A DNA stretch of 64,000 nucleotides, taken from NCBI GenBank assembly GCA_027313705.1, contig DAHVDE010000026.1:62001-126000 (forward strand), read 5' to 3'. The notes under the pieces are model-generated. The model ran no database searches and was not told where the DNA came from. It worked only from the letters and a program-made list of their open reading frames with translations. Shown in pieces: positions 45,742 through 55,174 of this stretch (its first letter is position 1; every line of letters starts with the position of its first letter). Origin of the DNA: Actinomycetota bacterium (GTDB lineage: Bacteria; Actinomycetota; Actinomycetes; Streptosporangiales; Streptosporangiaceae). The position numbers were made by a program, and so were the translations under genes.

Positions 45742-46742
45742 CGCGGCACAGGGACCGTCGCGAGCAGGCCGGCCAGTACCCCGTCGGAGGTCGCTCCGTC
45801 AAGCTCGGCCTGCGGACGCAGTTGTACCCGGTGCCGCAGGGTCGGGCTGGCCAGGGACTTGACGTCATCAGGGGTCACGTAGTCGCGGCCGGAGAGCCAC
45901 GCCCACGCCCGGCTTGTCGCCATCAGTGCCGTCGCGCCCCGCGGCGAGACGCCGAGCCGCAGCGAAGGCGAGGTCCTTGTCGCGCGGCAAAGGTCGACGA
46001 TATAGCCGGTCACCTCAGGCGATACCAGCACCTTGCGGGCTTCGTCCCTGGCTTGCGCGAGGTCGGCCGGCGCGGCGGCCGGCCTGATCCCGGCCGCGCG
46101 CAGGTCGCGCGGGTCGAAGCCGGCCGCGTGCCGGCGAAGGATCGCGATCTCGTCGGCACGTTCAGGCAGCGGCACGGTCAGCGTGAGCATGAACCGGTCT
46201 AGCTGGGCCTCGGGCAGCGGATACGTGCCCTCGTACTCGACCGGGTTCTGGGTGGCGGCGACGCAGAAGGGGACGGGCAGCGGGTGCGGCTGGCCGTCCA
46301 CGGACACCTGCCGTTCCTCCATCGCCTCGAGCAGTGCCGCTTGCGTCTTCGGCGGTGTCCTGTTGATCTCGTCGGCCAGCAGCAGGTTGGTGAACACCGG
46401 CCCGGCCCTGAACTCGAAGGCCGCCGTCCTCGCGTCGTAGATCAGCGATCCGGTCACGTCGCCTGGCATCAGGTCAGGGGTGAACTGCAACCGCTTGCCG
46501 TCAAGCGAGAGCGCTCCGGCGAGCGCGCGGATCAGCAGTGTCTTGGCGACTCCAGGTACGCCTTCAAGCAGCACATGCCCGCCGCAGATCAGCGCGATGA
46601 GCAGGCCGGTGACTACCGGGTCCTGCCCGACGACGGCCTTGGCCACCTCCTGCCTGACCGCGGCCAGGGCGGCCCGCGGTCCGGCAGCCGCAGGTCCGGC
46701 GTCCTTCGGCCCGTCAGGCTGGCATGCGTCTTCGGCGATCAC
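45738..46742 (-). CDS. MoxR-family AAA+ ATPase
   Basis: 334 residues: Walker A GVPGVAKT, Walker B LLLADEIN, sensor 1 VAATQNPVEYEGTYPLPEAQLDRF and a C-terminal lid. A cytosolic chaperone-like ATPase for assembling complexes or inserting cofactors. It is in the middle of a five-gene minus-strand operon with ATGA-type overlaps at both ends. Confidence 0.92.
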   Translation of the reverse strand: MIAEDACQPDGPKDAGPAAAGPRAALAAVRQEVAKAVVGQDPVVTGLLIALICGGHVLLEGVPGVAKTLLIRALAGALSLDGKRLQFTPDLMPGDVTGSLIYDARTAAFEFRAGPVFTNLLLADEINRTPPKTQAALLEAMEERQVSVDGQPHPLPVPFCVAATQNPVEYEGTYPLPEAQLDRFMLTLTVPLPERADEIAILRRHAAGFDPRDLRAAGIRPAAAPADLAQARDEARKVLVSPEVTGYIVDLCRATRTSPSLRLGVSPRGATALMATSRAWAWLSGRDYVTPDDVKSLASPTLRHRVQLRPQAELDGATSDGVLAGLLATVPVPR

Positions 46743-47932
46743 CGTGAACGTACCTCTCTTTCCAGTTCATCAAGCTCATCAGCCAGCTTGACCAGTTCGA
46801 GGTCGCTGGCAGGATGCGGCCCGTAGCCGATCGCCGTGACGTCAGCGGCCGGCCGCGCCGACCGGCTGGCCAGCGCGTCGGTGACGGCCTCAGGCGAGGC
46901 GTCAGGCGGCAGGCCGAGCGCGGGCCTGACCCGGCCGAGCATCGCCTGGCGCAGCGCCGCTGCCGCCCTGTCCCTTGACCGCCGTGCCTGGTAGAGCCTG
47001 GCGTGGCCTTCGACAGTCTCAGACGCCCGCACGACAAGCGGCAGCCGCTCGGCGATCAGCGGCCCGAACCTGCGTGACCGCCAGATCACTGCCACCGCGA
47101 GCGCGATGCCTAGCTGCAGGACCACCAGCCAGGCGGCTGCGGGAACCAGAGCGGGCGCGGATTGTCCTGGAAGACGAGGCGGCAGGGCGGCGGCGACGAC
47201 TGGCTGAGGAGTGAGCCAGACGATCCGGCGGTGTGAGCTCAGCAGGTTGAGCGCGAGCGCCGCGTTGCCTTCTTCGCCCAGATAGGCGTTGGCCATCGGC
47301 AGGCCGGCGCCAACTATGGTCAGGCCGCGCCCGGCCGCCAGGTACCTGACCACGGTCGGATGGCCGCCGACCGGGTAACAGCCGGTCGCGCCGTCGGGCA
47401 CGAGGTAACTGGTAAGGCCAGCCAGGGCAGGTCCGGCCAGCCTGGCTCCCGCCAGCGCGCACGAGGGGGAAACTTCGAGGGAAATCGGCAGGCTGGCCTG
47501 CGCCACCCGCACCTGCGGAGCGAGATCGCGCAGTGCGGCGGCCCCTGGCTGGACGAGGACAAGGCCGGCATCGGCCGTGGCGAGCTGCCTGCGCTGCCCG
47601 GCGGTCAGCAGGTCAGGGCTGGTGATGATCAAGGTTACGCCGGCCCGTCCGGCCGCAGGCCCGGCGTCGGCCAGCGCGCTTGCCGCAGTGTACGCATCGG
47701 TGATCTGGAATCCGCGCTGGCGCAGGATCGCAGCTAGCGCCTTGGCGCCGCCTGGCCCGGCGCTCTCCGGGTCGAGGTAGTCGTTGGACTTCGGCTGCGC
47801 CGAGAACAGGAGCACGCTCAGCACGGCCCCGAGCACCACGACCACCAGCAGCGCCAGCGGTACCCAGCTTCGGCGCCAGGCGCGGGTCAGTCCAGAGCTC
47901 GCGGTCATGCCCGCAAGGCCTGGCGCCGTCAT
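46739..47932 (-). CDS. DUF4350-domain membrane protein
   Basis: 397 residues. An N-terminal membrane segment (about 25-45), an outer DUF4350 domain (DPESAGPGGAKALAAILRQRGF, then GLPMANAYLGEEGNAALALNLL) and a second membrane segment near residue 270 precede a cytoplasmic helical end. It is a standard partner of MoxR/DUF58 clusters. Confidence 0.83.
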   Translation of the reverse strand: MTAPGLAGMTASSGLTRAWRRSWVPLALLVVVVLGAVLSVLLFSAQPKSNDYLDPESAGPGGAKALAAILRQRGFQITDAYTAASALADAGPAAGRAGVTLIITSPDLLTAGQRRQLATADAGLVLVQPGAAALRDLAPQVRVAQASLPISLEVSPSCALAGARLAGPALAGLTSYLVPDGATGCYPVGGHPTVVRYLAAGRGLTIVGAGLPMANAYLGEEGNAALALNLLSSHRRIVWLTPQPVVAAALPPRLPGQSAPALVPAAAWLVVLQLGIALAVAVIWRSRRFGPLIAERLPLVVRASETVEGHARLYQARRSRDRAAAALRQAMLGRVRPALGLPPDASPEAVTDALASRSARPAADVTAIGYGPHPASDLELVKLADELDELEREVRSR

Positions 47933-48567
47933 CGCGGGACCGCCGACCGGCCAGGTGCCGTGCCGCTGGCCTGCGCCGCGGCCCGTGCGGTTGCCCCCCT
48001 GACCGTCCTGACCTGCGCGTCTACCCGAATGACCAGCTCATATCCCGCCGCCGTGCCAGCCCGGCCGCCGTACCGCACGTCGTCGAAGAGCCTGGCTGCG
48101 CTGCGAAGGCCGCCCGCCAGGGCGGGCAGTTCCGCTCCTGCCTCGGCCGCGACTTCGTTGGCAGTTCGCCCGGCCTTCTGCATCAGGACCCCGCGCTCGG
48201 TCAGCTCGGCAGCTACCGCGCGTACTCCTTCGACGATCGCCCCGCTGAAGTCGCCGGCCTCGGCCAGCCGCGCCGCCTGCACCCGGTACCCGGCGGCTGT
48301 CTGCTGCTTTCCGCCGAGCACTCCGCCGCCGGCGCGGCCGCGGCGCCCGGCGCGCGGCGCGGCCGCAGCCAAGACGACCACGACAAGCAGCAGGATGAGG
48401 ACGGCGAGCACGATCAGCACAGCCTGGCCGGCGCCAGAGCCGGCCAGGCCGCGGAAGATAACTTCGAGCGCACGCTCCCACAACGGCAACCTGGCTAGCT
48501 GGCTGAGTTCGTGCCTGGCCAGTCGTTGCGCGGGCAGGCGTCCGATCAGCGGGCCAGCGCCGGTCAT
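47929..48567 (-). CDS. DUF4129-domain membrane protein
   Basis: 212 residues. A mid-protein membrane segment (VLIVLAVLILLLVVVVLAAAAP) follows an N-terminal outer portion (LARLPLWERALEVIF). The cytoplasmic C-terminus is the DUF4129 part (AIVEGVRAVAAELTERGVL, GGLRSAARLFDDVRYGGR). It is cotranscribed with its neighbours by four-base overlaps. Confidence 0.83.
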   Translation of the reverse strand: MTGAGPLIGRLPAQRLARHELSQLARLPLWERALEVIFRGLAGSGAGQAVLIVLAVLILLLVVVVLAAAAPRAGRRGRAGGGVLGGKQQTAAGYRVQAARLAEAGDFSGAIVEGVRAVAAELTERGVLMQKAGRTANEVAAEAGAELPALAGGLRSAARLFDDVRYGGRAGTAAGYELVIRVDAQVRTVRGATARAAAQASGTAPGRSAVPR

Positions 48568-49508
48568 GCCGCCGGCCAGTGCCCTGGCGGAGGAGCGGCG
48601 GGCGGCGACGGCACCGTGGCCGCAAATTCGGTGCCCGGCTGCCCCGCCGCCCAGGACGGCAGGCGCAGCATCAGGTCAAGGCCCTCCCTGCGCATCCGGG
48701 CGTCGGTATACAGCAGGCAGATGAACGCCAGCCAGATCGGAGCGACAAGGGTGAGGAGGGCCAGCGTGACGACGATGATCGTGACCAGCCAGAGCAAGCC
48801 CGGATTGGCTGGCAGCTTGCCATGTGCCCGCAGCAGGGTAATCCCGAGCCCGGTGACGACGGATACGAAAAGGGCAGCGATGACGAGCAGCACCGTGACC
48901 ACGATGACCATCAGGAGGAACCTGCCGAGGAAGCGCCAGTAGCTGCCGTAGACCAGCCGCCAGGACCTGCCGATTGCGGCGAACGGGTTCCGCCGTTCAA
49001 GCACCACAACGGGAAAGGTGAGGCTGAGCATCACGCCGAGCCAGATCCAGGCCGGCAGCGAAAGCAGGATGCCGAACCCGGATAGCGCCAGCAACGGAAC
49101 TGCCCAGACGAGGGCGATGATCACCGAGCAGGTGAGCCAGGCGAGCAGGATCCACCCGGTGCGCCCGCGCCGCAGCGCGGTGCGGGCGCAGATCCTGCGG
49201 CCGAACATTCCCTCGCCGAGCGCGGTGATCACCCCGCCAGACACAGCCACGATCGCGCTGTCGAGCACGAAGCTGGCCAGGTTGCTGGTAACGGTCGCTG
49301 AGGTGGTGCCGCGGGTGGCAACGACCACGATGATGGCCAGCACCGCGCCGGCTACGGTGCCGGCTGCGGTCAGCCCGATCGTGGCGGTCGGGTTCTGCCT
49401 GACCAGGGTGAAAGCAGCGGACAATAGCTCGCCGGTGCCGAACGGGCGCAACTGGACCGGGGATCGCGCAAGCGGGTACCCTTGGCCGGCGCCCGGTATG
49501 TTGGTCAT
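48564..49508 (-). CDS. Multi-pass membrane protein at the head of the MoxR operon
   Basis: About 314 residues from ATG 49508, chosen because GGAGAGG lies just upstream. The N-terminus (LRPFGTGELLSAAFTLVRQNP) and six or so membrane segments match the glycerophosphoryl-diester-phosphodiesterase membrane-domain type found before DUF4129 genes in actinobacteria. It has no catalytic domain. It shares its control region with mtnA, which is divergent. Confidence 0.75.
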   Translation of the reverse strand: MTNIPGAGQGYPLARSPVQLRPFGTGELLSAAFTLVRQNPTATIGLTAAGTVAGAVLAIIVVVATRGTTSATVTSNLASFVLDSAIVAVSGGVITALGEGMFGRRICARTALRRGRTGWILLAWLTCSVIIALVWAVPLLALSGFGILLSLPAWIWLGVMLSLTFPVVVLERRNPFAAIGRSWRLVYGSYWRFLGRFLLMVIVVTVLLVIAALFVSVVTGLGITLLRAHGKLPANPGLLWLVTIIVVTLALLTLVAPIWLAFICLLYTDARMRREGLDLMLRLPSWAAGQPGTEFAATVPSPPAAPPPGHWPAA

Positions 49509-49642
49509 TGTCCTCTCCTGCAAGTGACCATCGCCCTGGCCGGGTCGTCCACCCGGCGTCAGGCGACCATCGCCCATACTTGCACAAAGCACAGATCCCC
49601 GGAGCCGTGACACTGGCTGGCCAGAAGGCAGACACTGCGAAC

Positions 49643-50686
49643 ATGACCGCTGCCGTATTCCGCTGGGTTGACCCGCCCGCAGGGCCCGCCATCGAGTTGC
49701 TAGACCAGACCAGGCTGCCTCGGGCTGAGGTGGTAGTGACCTGCGCCGACGTGCCCTCGCTGATCGACGCGATTGCGCGCCTCGCAGTGCGCGGTGCCCC
49801 GTTGCTTGGCATCGCGGGCGCTTTCGGCGTCGCGCTGGCGGCGGCCAGGGGCGACGACGTGGCAGCGGCCGCCGAGGCGATCAGCGCGGCCAGGCCGACC
49901 GCGGTCAACCTGGCCTGGGGCGCAGGGCTGGCACTCGATGCTTACCTGCGGGCGCGGCCGGCCGGTGATTTTCTGGCGGCAGGGAAAAGGCCTTACGAAG
50001 CTGCACTTGAGCAGGCGCGGGCCATCGCGGACGCGGATCGGCTGGCCTGCAGGCAAATGGCCGGCCACGGGCTCGCGCTGGTGCCAGAAGGCGCCAGGAT
50101 CTTGACCCACTGCAATACCGGTGCCCTGGTCACAGCCGGGGAGGGAACCGCGTTCGGGCTTGTCATGGCCGCGCACCGGGCCGGGCGGCTGGCGATGCTC
50201 TGGATCGACGAGACCAGGCCGTTGCTGCAGGGCGCCAGGCTGACCGCCTACGAGGCGAGCCTGGCGGGCCTGCCGCACCGGGTGCTTGCCGACTGCGCGG
50301 CCGCCTCGCTGATGGCGGCGGGACAGGTAGACCTGGTCGCGGTCGGCGCCGACCGGATCGCCGCGGACGGCAGCGTCGCCAACAAGATCGGCACCTATTC
50401 GCTGGCAGTGCTTGCCAGGCATCATCGGGTGCCGTTCCTGGTTGTCGCGCCGATGTCCACGGTGGATTTCTGCACCAAGGACGGACGGTCGATCGTGATC
50501 GAAGAACGGGCGCCCGACGAGGTCACGTCGCTGGCCGGACAGCCGATAGCCCCGGCGGGAAGCGGCGCCTATAATCCGGCATTCGACGTGACACCGCCAG
50601 AGCTCGTGACGGCGATCGTCACGGAACGTGGCGTCGCGCATCCTGTCACACCAGGTAGTCTGCGTGTTCTGGGTGCGGATGCGTAG
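49643..50686 (+). CDS. mtnA: Methylthioribose-1-phosphate isomerase MtnA
   Basis: Converts 5-methylthioribose-1-phosphate to methylthioribulose-1-phosphate in methionine salvage. The catalytic Cys157 is in THCNTGAL and Asp237 in GADRIAADGSVANKIGT, as in the eIF2B-like family. ATG 49643 is chosen because the family starts here. An open frame extends to 49508, but that part is divergent-promoter sequence. The stop lies in a 20-bp tandem repeat. Confidence 0.9.
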   Translation: MTAAVFRWVDPPAGPAIELLDQTRLPRAEVVVTCADVPSLIDAIARLAVRGAPLLGIAGAFGVALAAARGDDVAAAAEAISAARPTAVNLAWGAGLALDAYLRARPAGDFLAAGKRPYEAALEQARAIADADRLACRQMAGHGLALVPEGARILTHCNTGALVTAGEGTAFGLVMAAHRAGRLAMLWIDETRPLLQGARLTAYEASLAGLPHRVLADCAAASLMAAGQVDLVAVGADRIAADGSVANKIGTYSLAVLARHHRVPFLVVAPMSTVDFCTKDGRSIVIEERAPDEVTSLAGQPIAPAGSGAYNPAFDVTPPELVTAIVTERGVAHPVTPGSLRVLGADA

Positions 50687-50760
50687 CAGTGCTGGTCTCT
50701 GCGTAGCAGTGCTGGCCTCTGCGTAGCAGTGCTGGCCTCTGCATAGCAGTGCTGGTCTCC
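50681..50760 (+). repeat. Four 20-bp tandem units spanning the mtnA stop
   Basis: GCGTAGCAGTGCTGGTCTCT and three near-identical units run in exact 20-bp register (50681-50700, 50701-50720, 50721-50740, 50741-50760). The first contains the mtnA stop TAG. Because 20 is not a multiple of three, TAG then appears in each frame in turn. The block ends 22 bp before mtrA. Confidence 0.95.
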
Positions 50761-50782
50761 GTACCGCCGTTTCCATGGAACG

Positions 50783-51469
50783 ATGGGGATTATGAAAGGT
50801 CGCGTGCTAGTCGTCGACGATGACGCAGCCCTTGCCGAGATGCTAGGGATCGTCTTGCGCGGCGAAGGTTTCGAGCCGACGTTCGTCGCCGACGGCGACC
50901 GGGCGCTTGAGGCGTTCAGGGAGACAAAACCTGACTTGATCCTCCTGGATCTGATGCTGCCGGGAATCGACGGTATCGATGTCTGCCGTCAGATCAGGGC
51001 TGAGTCGGGCGTTCCGATCGTGATGCTCACCGCTAAGAGCGACACGGTCGACGTAGTGCTCGGGCTCGAGTCAGGGGCGGACGACTACATCGTCAAGCCG
51101 TTCCAGGCCAAGGTGCTCGTCGCGCGGGTCAGGGCGCGGCTGCGCCGTACCGATGATCCGGCTCCGGAGATGCTCTCGATCGGCGATGTCACGATCGACG
51201 TGGCCGGCCATTCGGTGAAGCGCGACGGCGAGCCGATCAGCCTGACTCCGCTCGAGTTCGATCTTTTGGTCGCCCTGGCACGCAAGCCGCGCCAGGTGTT
51301 CACCAGGGAAGTGCTGCTCGAGCAGGTGTGGGGTTACCGGCACGCGGCCGACACGCGCCTGGTCAATGTGCACGTGCAGCGGCTGCGGGCCAAGATCGAG
51401 CGCGACCCTGAGCGACCTGACATCGTGGTGACCGTGCGCGGCGTCGGCTATAAGGCCGGGCCTGGCTGA
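50783..51469 (+). CDS. mtrA: Response regulator MtrA
   Basis: An OmpR-family regulator of cell-wall metabolism, division and, in relatives, replication and antibiotic production. The receiver domain has DDD (about 11-13), phosphoacceptor Asp56 in LLDLMLPG and Lys in DDYIVKPF. The C-terminal winged helix reads SLTPLEFDLLVALARKPRQVF and VNVHVQRLRAKIE, nearly identical to mycobacterial MtrA. It lies directly before mtrB (37 bp) and just after the 20-bp repeat block. Confidence 0.96.
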   Translation: MGIMKGRVLVVDDDAALAEMLGIVLRGEGFEPTFVADGDRALEAFRETKPDLILLDLMLPGIDGIDVCRQIRAESGVPIVMLTAKSDTVDVVLGLESGADDYIVKPFQAKVLVARVRARLRRTDDPAPEMLSIGDVTIDVAGHSVKRDGEPISLTPLEFDLLVALARKPRQVFTREVLLEQVWGYRHAADTRLVNVHVQRLRAKIERDPERPDIVVTVRGVGYKAGPG

Positions 51470-51506
51470 GTAACTTGTCCGCCAGGCTCGCGCGGCGGCT
51501 GTTCAT

Positions 51507-53258
51507 GTGGAGAGTACCGTGACAGGCACAGCGGCCCATCGGTCAGACCGCCGGGGCGGCGCGCCTGGCTGGTGGCAGCTGGCCAGGTCAGCCGGGCAGG
51601 TACCTGGCCAGGTCTCCGCCTGGCTCGAGCGGGCCAGGTGGCGCTGGGGCAGTTCGCTGCGGCTTCGCGTGGTCAGCACCACGCTCGTGGCTTCGGCGAT
51701 CGTGGTATCGCTGCTCGGCTTCTTCCTGATGCAGGAGATCACCGCGAATCTGCTGAGGCACGAAGAACAGTCAGCCGCCACTCAGGTCGCTGACGGACTG
51801 GAGTTCGCGAAGTCACAGCCGAACGTCTCCGCCTTGCCTGGTGCTTCGGCCAAGCAGTTCATGACGGGCCTGGTTACCAGCCTTCAGCCGAGCGGCGAGA
51901 GTCCTTCTGACGAGTACGGCATCGCCGTGGGCGTGGACCACCCGGTCCCGCCGGACTACTGGAAATTCGCCGTTCAGAGCCTGCCGTGGACTTACCTTCC
52001 GCAAAAGGTGCAAGAAGAGGTTGCCGCGCACCGGCGGGACAGCATGCAAAGCGGTAACTTCAGCATCAGCGTTTACGCCCGGATGCCTTACCCGAACGCT
52101 AACAGCCAGGAAACCTCCGGCCTGCTATTCGCGGCGCCATTCGGCAGCGAGTACACGCTTTACTACTTCTTCCCGCTGACTCAGTTTCAGTCCGAGCTCA
52201 GCGTGATCCTGCGCGGCCTGGCGGCGGCTGGCGTGGCGCTGGTTTTCCTGCTGGCCTGGATTGCCTGGCTGCTGACCCGCTGGGTCGTCATACCCGTGGC
52301 CAGGGCCGCCCGTGGCGCCCAGTTGCTCGCGACTGGCAAGCTTGACGAGCGCCTCGACGTGCGCGGCAACGACGAGGTCGCGGCGCTCGCTGGCTCGTTC
52401 AACGAGATGGCGGCGAGCCTGCAGCAAAAGATGCGCGAGCTCCAGGATCTCTCGCAGGTGCAGCGCCAGTTCGTCTCCGATGTCAGCCATGAACTCAGGA
52501 CCCCGCTGACTACCATCAGGATGGCCGCCGACCTGCTCTTCGAGTCAAGAGAAGATCTTGACCCGCAGGCGAAGCGGTCGGCGGAACTGCTGCACGGCCA
52601 GCTCGGCCGGTTCGAGTCGCTGCTGGTCGACCTGCTCGAGATCAGCAGGTACGACGCCAACGTGGCCACGCTCGACGCGGAGCTTGTCGACGTGTGCGAC
52701 CTGGTGCGTAACTCCGCCGATGTGGCTCAGCAACTCGCCGAGCGGCGAGGGGCGAGGATCGAGTTCCGGTTGCCTGCCGAGCCGTGCGTGGCCGAGGTCG
52801 ACCGCAGGCGGGTGGCGAGAATCCTGCGGAACCTGCTGGTCAACGCGGTAGAGCACGGGGAAGGCAGGGATGTGGTGGTCAGTTCCGCGGCCGATCGCGG
52901 CGCGGTCGCCATCACCGTGCGCGACTACGGTGTCGGCCTTGCTCCCGGTGAGGAGATCTTGGTTTTCGACCGGTTCTGGCGCGCCGACCCGGCACGGGCG
53001 CGGACCACTGGCGGCACCGGGCTCGGGCTGGCGATCGCGCTCGAGGACGCGCGGCTGCACGGCGGCTGGCTTGAGGCATGGGGCCTGCCGGGGCAGGGCT
53101 CGGTGTTCAGGCTGACATTGCCCAGGATCGTGGGCGCGGAGATCGCGGGGTCGCCCCTGCCGCTGCGGCCGGACCTGACCGAGCTGGACAGCCTGCACCG
53201 GCGCGGGGACGTGGCGAGAGACGAGTTTCCGCTCGGGCAGACCGCGGAGCAGCGGTGA
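51507..53258 (+). CDS. mtrB: Sensor histidine kinase MtrB
   Basis: 583 residues. Two membrane segments (about 58-80 and 232-256) flank an outer sensor domain. HAMP is followed by HisKA with the phospho-accepting His328 in SDVSHELRTPLTTIRMA, then HATPase boxes (NLLVNAVEHGEG, GTGLGLAIA). It partners MtrA. Its stop overlaps the lpqB start (GTGA). Confidence 0.95.
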   Translation: MESTVTGTAAHRSDRRGGAPGWWQLARSAGQVPGQVSAWLERARWRWGSSLRLRVVSTTLVASAIVVSLLGFFLMQEITANLLRHEEQSAATQVADGLEFAKSQPNVSALPGASAKQFMTGLVTSLQPSGESPSDEYGIAVGVDHPVPPDYWKFAVQSLPWTYLPQKVQEEVAAHRRDSMQSGNFSISVYARMPYPNANSQETSGLLFAAPFGSEYTLYYFFPLTQFQSELSVILRGLAAAGVALVFLLAWIAWLLTRWVVIPVARAARGAQLLATGKLDERLDVRGNDEVAALAGSFNEMAASLQQKMRELQDLSQVQRQFVSDVSHELRTPLTTIRMAADLLFESREDLDPQAKRSAELLHGQLGRFESLLVDLLEISRYDANVATLDAELVDVCDLVRNSADVAQQLAERRGARIEFRLPAEPCVAEVDRRRVARILRNLLVNAVEHGEGRDVVVSSAADRGAVAITVRDYGVGLAPGEEILVFDRFWRADPARARTTGGTGLGLAIALEDARLHGGWLEAWGLPGQGSVFRLTLPRIVGAEIAGSPLPLRPDLTELDSLHRRGDVARDEFPLGQTAEQR

Positions 53259-55174
53259 AGGGGCGCGGCCTGGCCCTGCTCGCTGGCGCGGCCGCGACCG
53301 CGCTGCTCAGCGGCTGCGTTTCCCTGCCCGTGACCGGTGCGATCAACAGCGCCGGCCAGCCGTCAAACGCGCCTGGCACGACGCAGCAGGGCATCCAGCT
53401 TGTGCCGATACCGCCAGGGTCGCAATGGCAGCCACCGCAGATCGTCTCTGGCTTCCTTGCCGCGACCGGCGCCACGTGGAACGGCCAGCAAAGCTCGCTG
53501 AGCATCGCGCGTGAGTACCTGACCGCGGGGTTCGCGAAGAACTGGCGGCCGACTCCGGCGGCGACCGTGATCGACACCGCGCCCAAGGTGGTGCCGATTC
53601 AGGCACCGCCTCACGTCACCGGAGGCCCGGAATTCACGGTGGCGGTGACCAGCCAGCATCTGGCCAGGCTGGTGTCGGCGAACGCCAAGGAGGCGGGCAG
53701 TATCCAGGTGTCGTCTGCACCCGCCCCCCACGTCTATGACTTCGACCTGGTTCAGGTCGACGCGAAGTGGCGTATCGCCAGCATCTCAGGGCCGGGGATC
53801 CCGACGATCAAGGGCGGTCATCCCGATGACCGCACGATCCTGCTGCTGGAGAACTCCGACTTCCAGCGTGACTATCAGCCGCGCAACCTGTACTTCCCCG
53901 CCGCCTCGGTGCCGCAGACGCTGGTGCCCTTCCCCGTCTACATACTCGACCAGAGCGGCCTGCTCGGTGTCGAGTCGCTGGTCGACGGACTTACGTCGCT
54001 GCCGCCCGCGGGCTCGAACTGGCTTTACCGGTCGGTGACCACGGCCATCCCGCCTGGCACCCAGCTGTCCACCCAGGTACAGGCGCATAGCAGCCAGGTG
54101 ACAGTCAATATTGCCGGGCAAGGCGCCAGAGTCGGCCAGGCCAGGCTGACCGAGATCGAGGCGCAGCTCGTCTGGACGCTGACAAGCTCGCCTTATGCGG
54201 CAGGCAGCGGCATCCAGTCGGTGCTGGTTCAGATCGGGAGCAAAGAGGTGCAGCTGCTGCCATCCAGGTTCGCGAGCTGGGTACCGAGTCAGACGACCGG
54301 CGCCGTGTATTTCCAGAAACCGGACCTGGCCGGCTACCCCGAGTTCGACATGACAAGCACGTCCGAGGCAATCGCCTCCGGGCAGACCAGGAACGGCCCT
54401 GCCTACACGACCGAGATCAGGCCGGCCAGCCTTGGCAGCGGACTGCTCACCGCGGTCGCCGTGTCCCCGCCCTCGCGGAGCGACGCGTTGCGGACGCCGC
54501 TCTTCGCCGGCTGCAGAAGCAAGGCCAAGACGGTCTACGTGGCCGAGCTCGGCTATCAGAGCCCGGTGACGACTCAGCAGATCACCGCTGGATGCACATC
54601 ACTGAGCTGGGATAACAATGGATATCTGTGGGTAACGGCTGAATCAAGCATATTCCGGGTCACGGTCACCGCCGACGGCCTGCAAGTCACGCCGATCGCG
54701 ATCGCGGCGCCGCTTCAGCCCTCAGATACCTTCACTTCGCTCAAGGTAGCCCCCGACGGCGTGCGAGCGGCGATGATCATCGCGCACGGCAAGGGCCGCG
54801 CATCGGTCGTCGTCACCTCGATCAGCCAGAGCAAGAGGGACAGGCTGCTGATCTACCTGGCGCAAAACCAGCACTTCCTTGCCGTCGGGCCCGAGCTCAC
54901 CGATCCGGTCTCGCTGAGCTGGTGGGGTCCTGATCACTTGCTTGTGCTTGACAAGACGGCCGGAGGTGCCCGCCTGTACGAGGTGCCGCTGAACGGCGGC
55001 CAGTCCACGCTGGTGCCGAACGTGCCGCTTGACGCGGTGTCGGTAGCGGCCGACGGCTCAAGCGTCGCGATCGAGTGCACCGGTCCGCGCGGGCCTGTGG
55101 TCATGGTTTCCAGAGACCTGGGCGGAGTCTGGCACCGCATACCAGGTGCAAGTTCGCCGACCTATCCCGGCTGA
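53255..55174 (+). CDS. lpqB: Lipoprotein LpqB
   Basis: 639 residues, an extracytoplasmic lipoprotein that modulates MtrB in relatives. The lipobox is LLSGC after a short hydrophobic signal. A GerMN-like domain (about residues 230-390) and a C-terminal beta-propeller follow. GTG 53255 overlaps the mtrB stop. The comF-type gene that follows lpqB in Streptomyces is not seen here. Confidence 0.92.
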   Translation: MKGRGLALLAGAAATALLSGCVSLPVTGAINSAGQPSNAPGTTQQGIQLVPIPPGSQWQPPQIVSGFLAATGATWNGQQSSLSIAREYLTAGFAKNWRPTPAATVIDTAPKVVPIQAPPHVTGGPEFTVAVTSQHLARLVSANAKEAGSIQVSSAPAPHVYDFDLVQVDAKWRIASISGPGIPTIKGGHPDDRTILLLENSDFQRDYQPRNLYFPAASVPQTLVPFPVYILDQSGLLGVESLVDGLTSLPPAGSNWLYRSVTTAIPPGTQLSTQVQAHSSQVTVNIAGQGARVGQARLTEIEAQLVWTLTSSPYAAGSGIQSVLVQIGSKEVQLLPSRFASWVPSQTTGAVYFQKPDLAGYPEFDMTSTSEAIASGQTRNGPAYTTEIRPASLGSGLLTAVAVSPPSRSDALRTPLFAGCRSKAKTVYVAELGYQSPVTTQQITAGCTSLSWDNNGYLWVTAESSIFRVTVTADGLQVTPIAIAAPLQPSDTFTSLKVAPDGVRAAMIIAHGKGRASVVVTSISQSKRDRLLIYLAQNQHFLAVGPELTDPVSLSWWGPDHLLVLDKTAGGARLYEVPLNGGQSTLVPNVPLDAVSVAADGSSVAIECTGPRGPVVMVSRDLGGVWHRIPGASSPTYPG

